Of a DNA stretch of 64,000 nt, positions 22,927 to 34,613 are shown piece after piece. The position numbers were made by a program, and so were the translations under genes. This DNA is from Corbicula japonica (Eukaryota > Mollusca > Bivalvia > Venerida > Cyrenidae): assembly GCA_038501625.1 (NCBI GenBank), contig JAZAYU010000006.1, forward strand, positions 11,658,638 to 11,722,637. The letters run 5' to 3'. Position 1 is the first letter of the stretch. The number at the start of each line of letters is the position of its first letter. The notes beneath the pieces were generated by a model. The model worked only from the letters and a program-made list of their open reading frames with translations. It did no database searches and was not told the origin of the DNA.

Positions 22927-24653
22927 TAGTTGTGGTGTGGTGTGATAGTGTGGTGGGGGTGGGGGTGGTGTGGTGGGGGTGGGGGTGGTTGTATGTGGTG
23001 GTGGTGGGTGGTGGGTGGTGGTGGTGGTGGTGGTGGTGGTGTGGTATGGTATGGTATGGTATGGTATGGTATGGTATGGTATTAGTATAGTATAGTGTAG
23101 TATAGTATAACAACTCAACACTTTCAACCAAAGTATGTTAAGTACATCTGTTTTAAACCTTTTCTATAGCATTACCTATGAAAAACACTAACATTGAAAC
23201 TTTAACCATAATTTCTAAGTCTTAATTCTAATTTCTAAGCGAAGTACAAAAGTTTAATAAAAAAGCAAGGATGAGTTATGTTCCTTTGAACATCAACCGG
23301 ATGTATGATAAAATTAAGGTATACAAAGTTTTAAAGTTGTGGTTTTAATAGAATAAAAGTTATGAGGTTTCAACAGCATGCACGCAAACTTTAACCTTAA
23401 TTTCTAAGTCTAAAAAGGGCCATAGTTTGATATAAATCAAAGAAAGAGTTATGGTTCTTGGTATACATAGTCAGGGTCATGATAGTGAACAAGTTTCAAA
23501 GCTATAGTACAAGAAGTATGAAAGTAACTAGCTTGCATGCAAACTTTAGCCAGAAATTCTAAGTAAAAAAGGGCAATAATTTGATAAAAATCAAAGAAAG
23601 AGTTATGGTTCTTGGCATACATAGTCAGGGTCATGATGGTGAACAAGTGTCTTTAGTTTCAAAGCTATAGTACAAGAAGTAAGAAAGTAACTAGCTAACG
23701 CACACAAACTTTAAACAGAAATTATAAGTTGAAAAAGGGCCATAATTTGATTAAAAATTAAAGAAAGAGTTATGGTTCTTGGCAAACATAGTCGGGGTCA
23801 TGATGGTAAACAAGTGTTGAAAGTTTCAAAGCTATAGTACTAGAAGTATGAAAGTAACTAGCTTGCACGCAAACTTTAACCTGAAATTCTAAGTCGAAAA
23901 AGGACCATAATTTGAACAAAATGGAAGTTAGAGTTATGGTTCTTGGCATACACACTCAGGATATAATAATGAACAAGTGTTGAAAGTTTCAAAGCTGTAG
24001 TACAAGTAGTATGGAAGTTATTGGTTTGTACAATAGCTTGCATGCAAACTTTAACCTGAAATTCTAAGTCGAAAAAGGGCCATAATTTGATCAACATTAA
24101 AGTTAGAGTTATGGTGCTTGGCATACACACTCGGGTCATGATGATGAACAAGTGTTGAAAGTTTCAAAGCTGTAGTATAAGTATCATTTAAGTTATGAGT
24201 TTGTACAGTAGCTTGCACGCAAATTTTAACCTGAAATTCAAAGTCGAAAAAGGGCCATAATTTGATCAAAATGAAAGTTTGAGTTATGGTTCTTGGCATA
24301 CACACTCGGGACATGATGATGAACAGGTGTGCCAAGTTTCAAAGCTGTAGTATAAGTATTATTGAAGTTATGAGTTTGTACAGTAGCTTGCACGCAAACT
24401 TTAACCTGAAATTCTAAGTCAAAAAAGGGCCATAATTTGATCAAAATGTAAGTTAGTTATGGTTCTTGACAAACACACTCGGGACATGATGATGAACAAG
24501 TGTGCCAAGTTTCAAAGCTGTAGCTATAGTAGTTTTTAAGATATAGGTATGTTGCAGGCAAACTTTAACCAAAGCGGGACGCCGACGCCGACACCGACGC
24601 CGACGCCCAAGTGAGTAGAATAGCTCGACATATTCTTCGAATAGTCGAGCTAA
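22927..24653 (+). mobile_element. Inner pearl-like element, 3' portion
   Basis: A GGTGG/TATGG microsatellite (22927-23110) leads into a body starting CAACTCAACACTTTCAACCA. It is followed by about seven ~165-bp units ('AGAGTTATGGTTCTTGGCAT'), a GACGCCGACGCC run, and TTCGAATAGTCGAGCTAA. The same order is seen at 30588-32087. Its 5' AACAAGAG end is not found. It is inserted in the 1.1-kb MITE family at the site intact at 50477 ('AACTGTCAAAA'). Confidence 0.7.
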
Positions 24654-25126
24654 AAACTGTCAAAACTGTAAAAATTGTGTCTTTGACAATTAAAAAGGTG
24701 TATATTTAGCCGTTTGTCGGCTCTTAATTAATTTTATGACGCTATTAAGTGATTGGGTAAGTTGATTGCCAATGCAATGATTGAATCAATTAGTTCACAG
24801 TTGTTACTTTAATCGCGTTATATATATCTTACAGTACTTACTAATTCGTTCATTCTACGGAAAATTCCTCAGTTGAATTTTAAAATAATGCTTTAATTTA
24901 TTGATGTATCTGCTTAACTGTGTTCAGTAATTATGAATAGATTTTAGAATGGATCATATTGTGATACGAAGGTAAATAGTAAAGTGTTTTGCGATATTTT
25001 GTCTAAAGCAAAAAGGGAGATAATAAGAAGTTTGATTATTAAATTGACTAAAATACAAAATCTCCGCAAATTATTTTGTATGCGCTAAAATGTTACTAAA
25101 TAAATATTATATGAACAAAAGAGATA

Positions 25127-28100
25127 AACAAGAGGGCCATGATGGCCCTGTATCGCTCACCTGAGTACAAAAGTACTTTCAGCTTTACCCCAGGACCAAC
25201 ATTTAAACAAGCAAATTCGTTGAATTTATATCCCCCGCCGAGTACTGGTTATTACTAACACAACAGCTGAAGTCATAGGGCTTTATTTAGATATTTATTA
25301 TGGATGGCAAAAAAGGTGAAAAAAAACTTCAGATGGTGAAAAGGGTTGGGCAGCTCACCAGAATATAAAAATGAGACAAAAAGTCTTCAAGTTGTTGAAA
25401 TGAAGAATGCAGTAGTAAAAATATAGTGCTGTATTTAAAAGAAATCTATGCAGAAGTTGCATAGAGGTAGCATATAAACGAATACTACTCTATATGCATA
25501 GTGCATAACTTATCAAAGGGCCATAACTCTGTGTTAAACGGTCAGACCAGAACAGGACAACAATATGGGCATCTTGTCTTGGTATTGATGGTTTCCATAG
25601 ATTCCTGCTGAGAAATAGCAAGGAAACAAATACTGCTCTACAAGCAAAATGCATAACTTATCAAAGGGCTATAACTCTGTGTTAAAGGATCTGACTGAAT
25701 CAAGATGACAATATGTGCGTCTCCTCTTGGTATTGATGGTTCCCAGAAAGTTTCATTAAAATCCATCCAGTAGTTGCAGAAAAATAGTGTGGAAACAAAT
25801 TCTGCTCTATTTGCATAAGGTATAAGTTATCAAAGGGCAATAACTCTGTGTTAAACAGTCTGACCGGAACAAGATGACAAAATGGGCATCTCGTCTCAGT
25901 TTTGATGTTTCCCAGAAAGTTTCATTTCAATCCATCGAGAAGTTGAAAAGAAATAGAGCGGAAACAAATACTTCTCTATTATGCATAAGTCATCAAAGGG
26001 CAATAACTCTGTGTTAAACAGTCTGACTGGAACAAGACAACAATATACACATCTCTTCTTGGTATTGATGGTTCTCAGAAAGATTAATTGAAATCCATCC
26101 AGTAGTTGCAGAGAAATAGAGGAAAAGAATACTGTTCTATAATATGCATAATGCATAAGTTTAACTCTGTGTTAAATAGTCTGACAGGAACAACAGGATG
26201 ATATGCACATTTCCTCTTGGTATAGATGGTTTCAAGAAATTTTCATTGAAATCCATCCAAAAGTTGCACAGAAATAGCGAGGAAATAAATACTGCTATAT
26301 ATGCATAATGCATAAGTTATCAAAGGGCAATAACTCTGTGTTAAACAGTCTGACTGGAACAAGACCATGACATGCACATCTCTTCTTGGTATTGATGTTT
26401 TCCAGAAAGTTTCATTGAAATCCATTCAGTAGTTGCAGAGCAATAGCATGGAAATGAATACTGCTATATATGCATAATGCATAAGTTATCAAAGGGCCAT
26501 AACTCTGTGTTCAACAGTCTGACTGGAACAAAATGACAATATGCGCATCTCCTCTTGGTATAGATGGTTTTCAGCAAGTTTCATTGAAACCCATCCGCTA
26601 GTTACAGAGAAATAGCGCGGAAACGAATACTGCTCTATATGCATAATGAATAATTAATCAAAGGGCAATAACTCTGTGTTAAATGGTCTGACCAAAACAA
26701 GACAAAGATATGCGCAACTCCTCTTTGTATAGATGGTTTTCAGCAAGTTTCATTGAAATCCATTCAGTAGTTGCAGATAAATAGCGCGGAAACAAACACT
26801 GCTCTATATGCATAATGCATAAGTTATCAAACGGCAATAACTCTGTGTTAAATGGTCTGATTGGAACAAGACAACGATATGCACAACTCCTCTTGGTATT
26901 GATGGTTCTCAGAAAGATTCGTTGAAATCCATCCAGTGGTTGCAGAGAAATAGCTCGGAAACGAATACTGCCCTATATACATAATGCATAAGTTATCAAA
27001 GGGACATAACTCTGTGTTAAATGGTCTGACCGAAACAAGACAACGATATGCGCATCTCCTCTTGGTATAGATAGTTTGCAGCAAGTTTCATTGAAATCCA
27101 TTCAGTAGTTGCAGAGAAAAAACGTGGAAACGAATACTGCCCTATATACATAATGCATAGGTTATCAAAGGGCCATAACTCTGTGTTAAATGGTCTGACC
27201 GGAACAAGACGACGATATGCCCATCTCCTCTTGGTACTGATACTTCCCACAGAGTTTCGTTGAAATCCATTCAGTAGTTGCAGAGAAATAGCGCAGAAAC
27301 GAATACTGCCCTATATACATAATGCATAAGTTATCAAAGGGCCATAACTCTGTGTTAAATGGTCTGACCAGAACAAGACGATGATATGCGCATCTCCTCT
27401 CAGTACTGATACTTCCCACAGAGTTTCGCTGAAATCCATCCAGTGGTTGCAGAGAAATAGCCCGGAAACGAATACTGCCCTATATACATAATGCATAAGT
27501 TATCAAAGGGCCATAACTCTGTGTTAAATCGTCTGACCGGAACAAGACGACGATATGCGCATCTCCTCTTGGTACTGATACTTCCCACAGAGTTTTGTTG
27601 AAATCCATCCAGTGGTTGCAGAGAAATAGCCCGGAAACGAAATTCGGACGGACACCGTGACATCACTGACGACATGACACCATGACGGACGGACAACGCC
27701 AAAACAATATCCCCCTCCCGATTTCATCGGCGGAGGATAATAATGCTGGTAAAGGGTCTCTTTACAATACTCAACACGAAATATCTAAGGTCTAGTCGCA
27801 TTAGTTTCAGAGAACAAGGGGTGTAGTTTGACACTAGCAAACATTCTACACGTCTTCAGTTCTTACTATTTAGCTCTATGTAAAAATTGATAAGCCCCTG
27901 GGTGGGGCCAATTCGAGCCTGGGGTCATGATATGTATAAACGTGGTAAAGGTCCACAAAGTGATGTTACATGTAAAAATTCTAAGCTCTATGTGTTATGG
28001 TTCTAGAGAAGAAGACTTTTACAAGATTTTTCCTATATAATTCTATGTAAAATGGGCGACCCCTGTGGCGGGGCCAATTTTGACCCAAGGGCCATAATTT

Positions 28101-29934
28101 GAACAACTTTGTTAGAGGTCCATTAGACAATGTTTCATGCCAAATATCTAACCTCTAGCCATTGCGGTTTTGGAGAAGATTTTTTAAGTTTTTGCTATAT
28201 AATGATATAAGGAAAACCCATGACCTCTGGGGCGGGGCAAATTTTGACCCAAGGGCCATAATTTGAACAACTTTGTTAGAGGTCCATTAGACAATGTTTC
28301 ATGCCAAATATCTAACCTCTAGCCATTGCGGTTTTGGAGAAGATTTTTTAAGTTTTTGCTATATAATGATATAAGGAAAACCCATGACCTCTGGGGCGGG
28401 GCAAATTTTGACCCCAGGGCCATAATTTGAACAACTTTGTTAGAGGTCTATTAGACAATGTTTTATGCCAAATATCTAACCTCTGGCCTTTGCGGTTTCG
28501 GAGAAGAAGATTTTTTAAGTTTTTGCTATATATTGATATAAGGAAAACCCATGACCTCTGGGGCGGGGCAAATTTTGACCCCAGGGCCATAATTTGAACA
28601 ACTTTGTTAGAGGTCCATTAGACAATGTTTCATGCCAAATATCTAACCTCTGGCCATTGCGGTTTCGGAAAAGAAGATGTTTTAAGTTTTTGCTATATAC
28701 TGATATAAGGAAAACCCATGACCTCTGGGGCGGGGCAAATTTTGACTCCAGGGCCATAATTTGAACAACTTTGTTAGAGGTCCATTAGGCAATGTTTCAT
28801 GCCAAATATCTAACCTCTGGCCATTGCAGTTTCGGAGAAGAAGATTTTTTAAGTTTTTGCTTTATATTGATATAAGGAAAACCCATGACCTCTGGGGCGG
28901 GGCAAATTTTGACCCCAGGGCCATAATTTGAACAACTTTGTTAGAGGTCTATTAGACAATGTTTCATGCCAAATATCTAACCTCTGGCCATTGCGGTTTC
29001 GGAAAAGAAGATGTTTTAAGTTTTTGCTATATACTGATATAAGGAAAACCCATGACATCTGGGGCGGGGCAAATTTTGACCCCAGGGCCATAATTTGAAC
29101 AACTTTGTTAGAGGTCCATTAGGCAATGTTTCATGCCAAATATCTAACCTCTGGCCATTGCGGTTTCGGAGAAGAAGATTTATTAAGTTTTTGCTGTATA
29201 TTGATATAAGGAAAACCCATGACCTCTGGGGCGGGGCAAATTTTGAACCCAGGGCTATAATTTTAACAATCTTAGTAGAGGACCACTAGGTGATGCTACA
29301 CACCAAATATCAAAGTTCTAGGCCTTACAGTTTCAGAGAAGAAGATTTTTCAAGTTTTTGCTATATATTGATATAAGGAAAACCCATGACCTCTGGGGCG
29401 GGGCAAATTTTGACCCCAGGGCCATAATTTGAACAACTTTGTTAGAGGTCCATTAGACAATGTTTCATGCCAAATATCTAACTTCTAGCCATTGCGGTTT
29501 TGGAGAAGAAGATTTTTTAAGTTTTTGCTATATATTTATAAGGAAAACACATGACCCCACCCGGGCGGGGCCAATTTTGACCCCAGGGCTATAATTTGAA
29601 CAATCTTGGTAGAGGACCACTAGGTGATGCTACACACCAAATATCAAAGTTCTAGGCCTTACGGTTTCAGAGAAGAAGATTTTTAAAAATTTCATGTTCT
29701 TTTTTATTTTTATCCTCTGTGACCTAGATAGGCAATGGACTGGAACCATTTGAACAATTTTGTTAAAGCTTCATGCAAGTAACATTCCTGCCAAGTTTCA
29801 GCAAGATTGGCCAAGGAGTTCAGGAGAAGAAGTCGTTTGAAGAAAAAGTTGACGACGCACGGACGGACGACGGACGACGGACATCAGGCGATCACAAAAG
29901 CTCGCCATGAGCACTTCGTGCTCAGGTGAGCTAA
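25127..29934 (+). mobile_element. Pearl-like element P4 (CACCTGAG type)
   Basis: The 5' end is AACAAGAGGGCCATGATGGC, a palindrome (AGGGCCATGATGGCCCT), then CTCACCTGAG (25156-25165). The 3' part has a GACGGACGAC run, a hairpin (GAGCACTTCGTGCTC), CTCAGGTGAG (29921-29930) and CTAA. The 3' array (27900-29700) has about ten ~167-bp units with 'CTCTGGGGCGGGGCAAATTT'. The 1.1-kb MITE at 50239 gives the empty site. A second element (25208-27740) is nested within it. Confidence 0.85.
25208..27740 (+). mobile_element. Element nested in P4, ATCCCCCGCCG/CGGCGGAGGAT ends
   Basis: It starts CAAGCAAATTCG with 'TATATCCCCCGCCGAG' just inside, and ends after 'ATCGGCGGAGGATAA'. The array has about 13 units of ~167 bp containing 'GGCCATAACTCTGTGTTAAA'. 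The P5 inner copy around 34680 ('CATTTAAATAATGCTGGTAA') shows the uninterrupted site. Its boundary therefore follows from comparison. Confidence 0.75.
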
Positions 29935-30587
29935 AAACAGCAAACATTTTTACAGATTTGTAGTCCACTATTGTAAAAAAAAATTATATATATACTATCT
30001 AATCATAATAATCATGTCAATGTAAATCATAATCACAAGAACTGAAACATGCTAGTTTGTGTGTTCTGGGCATATGGTTCTAGTAGCAAAAAAAAACCAA
30101 AGAAAACCATATTTTTTCAAACTATTTGCATTGTTGATGGATACTGTTATTTATATACACAACAAAAGTAAAACAAATGGGACATTCAAGTGCAACTTTT
30201 GTTTGTGCTGTGTCTAATATAATTATTTCAAAATTCCCAAAACTTGTATTTTTGTCGATAAAAATTCCCAAAATGGAACATTTCACACGCTAAAATTTCC
30301 CAATTCTGGTCAGGGTCCTTTTCCCAAAATGGCTAGGAAAACCCCTGAATATCCATACTACCATGTACATGTAATAGATACTTTAAACACATTTTTGCAT
30401 TAAAATATGCCACAAAATGGCTTCCAAATAGTGTTATTAAATACTATAAATTAAGCCTAAAATGCAGGAAATGAAGCGCTCAATTTCAAAATTTTCCGGG
30501 GGGAACATGCCCTCGGACCCCCCTAGCAGGCCTGCTAGATTGTTCATTGGGCCTTCTGGACTGAAAATTACTGAGAACCCTGTATGT

Positions 30588-30712
30588 GGTAGTGGCGGTG
30601 GGTGGTGGTGGTGGGGGTACAGTACAGTACAGTAGTATAGTATGGTATGGCATGGCATGGCATGGCATGGCATGGCATGGCATAGCATAGCATAGTATAG
30701 TATAGTATATGC
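30588..30712. repeat. GGTGG/GGCAT/GGTAT microsatellite
   Basis: A degenerate 5-bp repeat (TATGG, CATGG, CATAG) directly before the conserved pearl-like body. It corresponds to 22927-23110. Confidence 0.92.
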
Positions 30713-32087
30713 CCCCACCCACCCCACAATTACTCAACACTTTCAACCAAAGTATGTTAAGTACATCTGTTTTAAACCTTTTCTATAGCATTACATATGA
30801 AAAACACTAACATTGAAACTTGAACCATTATTTCTAAGTCTTAATTCTAATTTCTAAGTGAAAAAGGGCAAACATTAAATATAAAAAAGCAAGGATGAGT
30901 TATGGGCCTTTGAACATCAACCTGGTGTATGATAAAATAAAGGTATACAAAGTTTTAAAGTTGTAGTTTTAATAGAATGGAAGTTATGAGCTTTCACCAG
31001 CTTGCACGCAAACTTTAACCTTAATTTGCAAGTCTGAAAAGGGCAATAATTTGAAAAAAATCAAAGATTTATGGTTCTTGGCATACATAGTCAGGGTCAT
31101 GATGGTGAACAAGTTTCAAAGCTATAGTACAAGAAGTATGAAAGTAACTAGCTTGCACGCAAACTTAACCAGAAATTCTAAGTCGAAAAAAAGGCAATAA
31201 TTTGATAAAAGATTAAAGAAAGAGTTATGGTTCTTGGCATACATAGTCAGGGTCATGATGGTAAACAAGTGTCTTAAGTTTCAAAGCTATAGTACAAGTA
31301 GTATGAAAGTAACTAGCTTGCACACAAACTTTTACCAGAAATTCTAAGTCGAAAAAGGGCCATAATTTGATAAAAGATTAAAGAAAGAGTTATGGTTCTT
31401 GGCATACATAGTCAGGGTCATGATGGTAAACAAGTGTCTCAAGTTTCAAAGCTATAATACAAGAAGTATGAAAGTAACTAGCTTGCACGAAACTTTAACC
31501 AGAAATTCTAAGTCAAAAAAGGGCCATAATTTGAACAAAATGGAAGTTAGAGTTATGGTTCTTCGCATACACATTTGGGCTATGATGATGAACAAGTGTT
31601 GAAAGTTTCAAAGCTGTAGTATAAGTAGTATGGAAGTTACGGGTTTGTACTCTAGCTTGCACGCAAACTTTAACCTGAAATTCTAAATCGAAAAAGGGCC
31701 ATAATTTGATGAAAATGAAAGTTAGAGTTATGTTTCTTGGCATACACACTTGGGATATGATGATGAACAAGTGTCTAAAGTTTCAAAGCTGTAGTATAAG
31801 TAGTTTTGAAATTATGAGTTTGAACAGGAGCTTGCAGGCAAACTTTAACCTGAAATTCTAAGTCGAAAAAGGGCCATAATTTGATCAAAATGACAGTTAG
31901 AGTTATGGTTCTTGGCATACACACACGGGACATGATGATGAACAAGTGTGCCAAGTTTCAAAGCTGTAGTAGTTTTTTAGATATAGGTAGGTTGCACGTA
32001 AACTTTAACCAAAGCGGGACGCCAAAGCCGACACTGACGCCCAAGTGAGTACAATAGCTCGACATATTCTTCGAATAGTCGAGCTAA

Positions 32088-33125
32088 AAATGATAAATAA
32101 GTTATGTCTGGTCTTATTTATACCCTTCTGGCTAAAAGGTCGGAAAAGTTCTTCATGATGATAATGGAATTTGTATTTAACCTTGTCTCTAGATTATAAA
32201 AACTGTAAGATTTTAAGGGCTTGACCCAATAGTAAATTCACAACTTGATAAAGGTTATAACGAAACTCTTATGGAATTTAACTCAGATGTCTGTCACTGG
32301 CGCTTGACCAGCCGGCCACAAACTTCGAACAATTCATCGACTTATCGGTTCGCACGATCTCGGACTTCGATCGCATTATTAAAAAATATTTTAAACGAAA
32401 TTTTAGTGTTTCTTCATTAAATATGTAGACTGTCGTACAGTGTGTTCTCAAAATTATTGTTGTATTAGTGAATACTATTGATGGCCATCTTTAATAAGGT
32501 TCATAATTTGGTTGACACATTTGTTGTCTGCAGAGTGAAGTCAGTTTCGGGGATTAAAGTCCTTATTCAGTTGTAATTTATATTATGGATTTGGGGAAAG
32601 GTTGATTGTTGTTGTTATAACACTACATATTGTTTTGTGGCTGTATGTAACCCTCAAATTTCTGGCTACAACCTGATTATTATCGAAGAAAATTACATCA
32701 GAATGTTGTTCATTTTTATTTCTTTCATCATGTTTACTGCAGTCATTAGCTACTTACGCAGAGTGGTATAACTTCTGGAAGCTTGCTGTCTGTTGTTCAA
32801 TAGTGTACCAGTCTTACTACCCTAATATAATAATATATCACAGTTTGTGCAAATGGCAAAGAAGCTACATGATCGAGTTTTCAGGCTTTGTGTATAGAAT
32901 CCACATATCCTGCGATACATAACATTTTATGGTTAAATTTTTCAGAAATGACACAGTTTGCAGCTTCTGCAAGAAAAGTAGTTAATAGAGCATCTCTTTT
33001 TTCATAAAATATTACAATCTAAATCCCCGAGACATTTTGTATCTATATACCTGGCTTCCAGCCGAATATGGTCATTGTAAATATTGTCCGGAATATATTT
33101 ACCAATGGACTTGGCAATACATTCC
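32088..33125. other. Unassigned AT-rich spacer
   Basis: I found no gene, array or recognised terminus in this kilobase. Confidence 0.5.
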
Positions 33126-34613
33126 ATAGGTGGATCTAGGATTTGTAGTTAGGGGGGGCGGAAAATAAACAGTCCGACTGGGGGTCCAGGGGGCCGTAAG
33201 GGCCCCGGTGGGTCCAGGGCACAGCCCTGGCCAGGGGTCCAAGGGGCCGGAGGCCCCGTGAAGCTCCCGTGTTTTAGTCATTTCTAAGGGATTCATATGC
33301 ACATTTCCAGAACCTCAAATATACTTTCCCAGGGTATACAATACAATGTAAGAGAGATCTAATCTACTGTGTGCTTAAGGTATGAATCAAACGGAGGCAA
33401 AAATAAGATCTTTTGCACAATATATATTTTGAATGTTTGCGTGTTTCCCACTTAATGCATCCATGTTTGTTGACTCACTTTACTCAAAGGAAAAATATAA
33501 ATGGAAGTAAGTGAAAGCGGGAATATTTAAAATACAGAAACGTATTTAACTATGAACATGTAAACTGAATTCAAGCAAGAGGAAAAATATAGCAAACACG
33601 TAAACTTAGGTATCACAATCGCATTTTGGGTTAGGGAGGGGACGTAAAATTAAAATGATGATATTGATGATGAAATTTTCGTGCTGCAGCTCTGCTAAAA
33701 AAAACTCGTCAACATCTTCTGACGTTTCGGCGCGTCAATTGTTGTTGACAATTCTAATCAACCCAAAGATAGAATAAAATACGGAAAATTCAAAGGAAAA
33801 AGTTGAAACGCAAAGTTTGAAGGTCGAATCAATTTCAGTAGATAGATTAGTCTCAATAATTCGACTGCAAGCACAGACCCATTATCATACGGACGTTTTC
33901 GTTGTCTGTCCTTTACGTCTCAAGCAGTTACGATCAAAACTGTGGTGGAAATCGACCCGATTTAAATTCTTTTTTTCACATCCACATGAAAATTTCAACA
34001 CTGGTATGTCAAATATCGTTATAAAACATAAATAATGATAAAAGTAACAATAAAATGAACGAATAATCCACAAAATAACTTGTTAAACCTACCACAGCAT
34101 ATGCCGTTTACACGGTGAAAATTATCGATAAACGCGAGTCAGATAAACTTTATGCGGTGTAATCGACATGGGTTGAGGTTTAAAACAGTTTTGCATAAAA
34201 AACAAAAACGTTACTTATAAAGGATTACATATATTGATTCTACTTGAATGTGGCTTCTCAGGTATGTAAATTAAACAAGAGGGCCATGATGGCCCTTATA
34301 TCGCTCACCTGAGTACAAAAGTACTCTCAGCTTGTGGTTTCAGACAAGAAGATTTTTAAAGTTTTTCCTATATCAGTCTATATAAAATAAAGTGAACCCT
34401 GGGGCAGGGCCAATTTTGACCCCAGGGAAATCATTTGAACAATCTTTGTAGAGTTCCACTAGAGGATGCTAAATGCCATATATCTAAGCTCTAGGCCTTG
34501 TGGTTTCAGACAAGAAGATTTTTAAAGTTTTTCCTATACAAGTCTATATAAAATGAAGTGACCCCTGGGGCAGGGCCAATTTAGACCCCTGGGAAATAAT
34601 TTGAACAAGAGGG

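Larger units (their letters stand above)
24654..30349. mobile_element. Interrupted copy of the 1.1-kb CAGGGG MITE
   Basis: 24654-25126 matches 50477-50930 of the intact copy, and 29935-30349 matches 50935-51348. The right end is GGCTAGGAAAACCCCTG. Pearl-like element P4 lies between the halves, and the left terminus has been lost at the inner pearl-like element. Confidence 0.85.
21742..30582. mobile_element. Split MITE with CAGGGTTCTCA ends
   Basis: The left terminus CAGGGTTCTCAATAA (21742) and right terminus TTACTGAGAACCCTG (30582) are inverted repeats. TATGTG lies directly outside each, a candidate 6-bp duplication. The recognisable parts are roughly 21742-22330 and 30350-30582. Everything between would be nested: an inner pearl-like element, a 1.1-kb MITE and element P4. 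The GT-rich flanks mean TATGTG could match by chance. Confidence 0.5.
20954..32087 (+). mobile_element. Outer pearl-like element P3 holding a nested stack
   Basis: The 5' end is AACAAGAGCCAGTCGGAAAC (20954), followed by the CTCGACTATTCGAA motif. The 3' end is TTCGAATAGTCGAGCTAA at 32087. A GT-rich microsatellite starts at 21221, stops at 21741 where a CAGGGTTCTCA terminus begins, and resumes at 30583 after a TGAGAACCCTG terminus. The body 30713-32030 has ~165-bp units with 'AGTTATGGTTCTTGGCATAC'. Pairing these ends over 11 kb is an inference; the alternative is two separate partial elements. Confidence 0.6.

Noticed and set aside
22661..23131. ORF with His/Pro runs
   Set aside because: Simple-repeat translation; no conserved domain and no splice support.
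25896..29289. Families of similar 60-100 residue ORFs
   Set aside because: They recur with the ~167-bp tandem units and only reflect repeat periodicity.
22338..30349. Pairing the CAGGGG end at 22338 with the CCCCTG end at 30349
   Set aside because: The interiors belong to different elements and the 5-bp flanks (AAGAG, AATAT) do not match.
33099..33302. Pro/Gly-rich minus ORF
   Set aside because: It lies in the G/C-rich subterminal part of a transposon; the codons reflect base composition.
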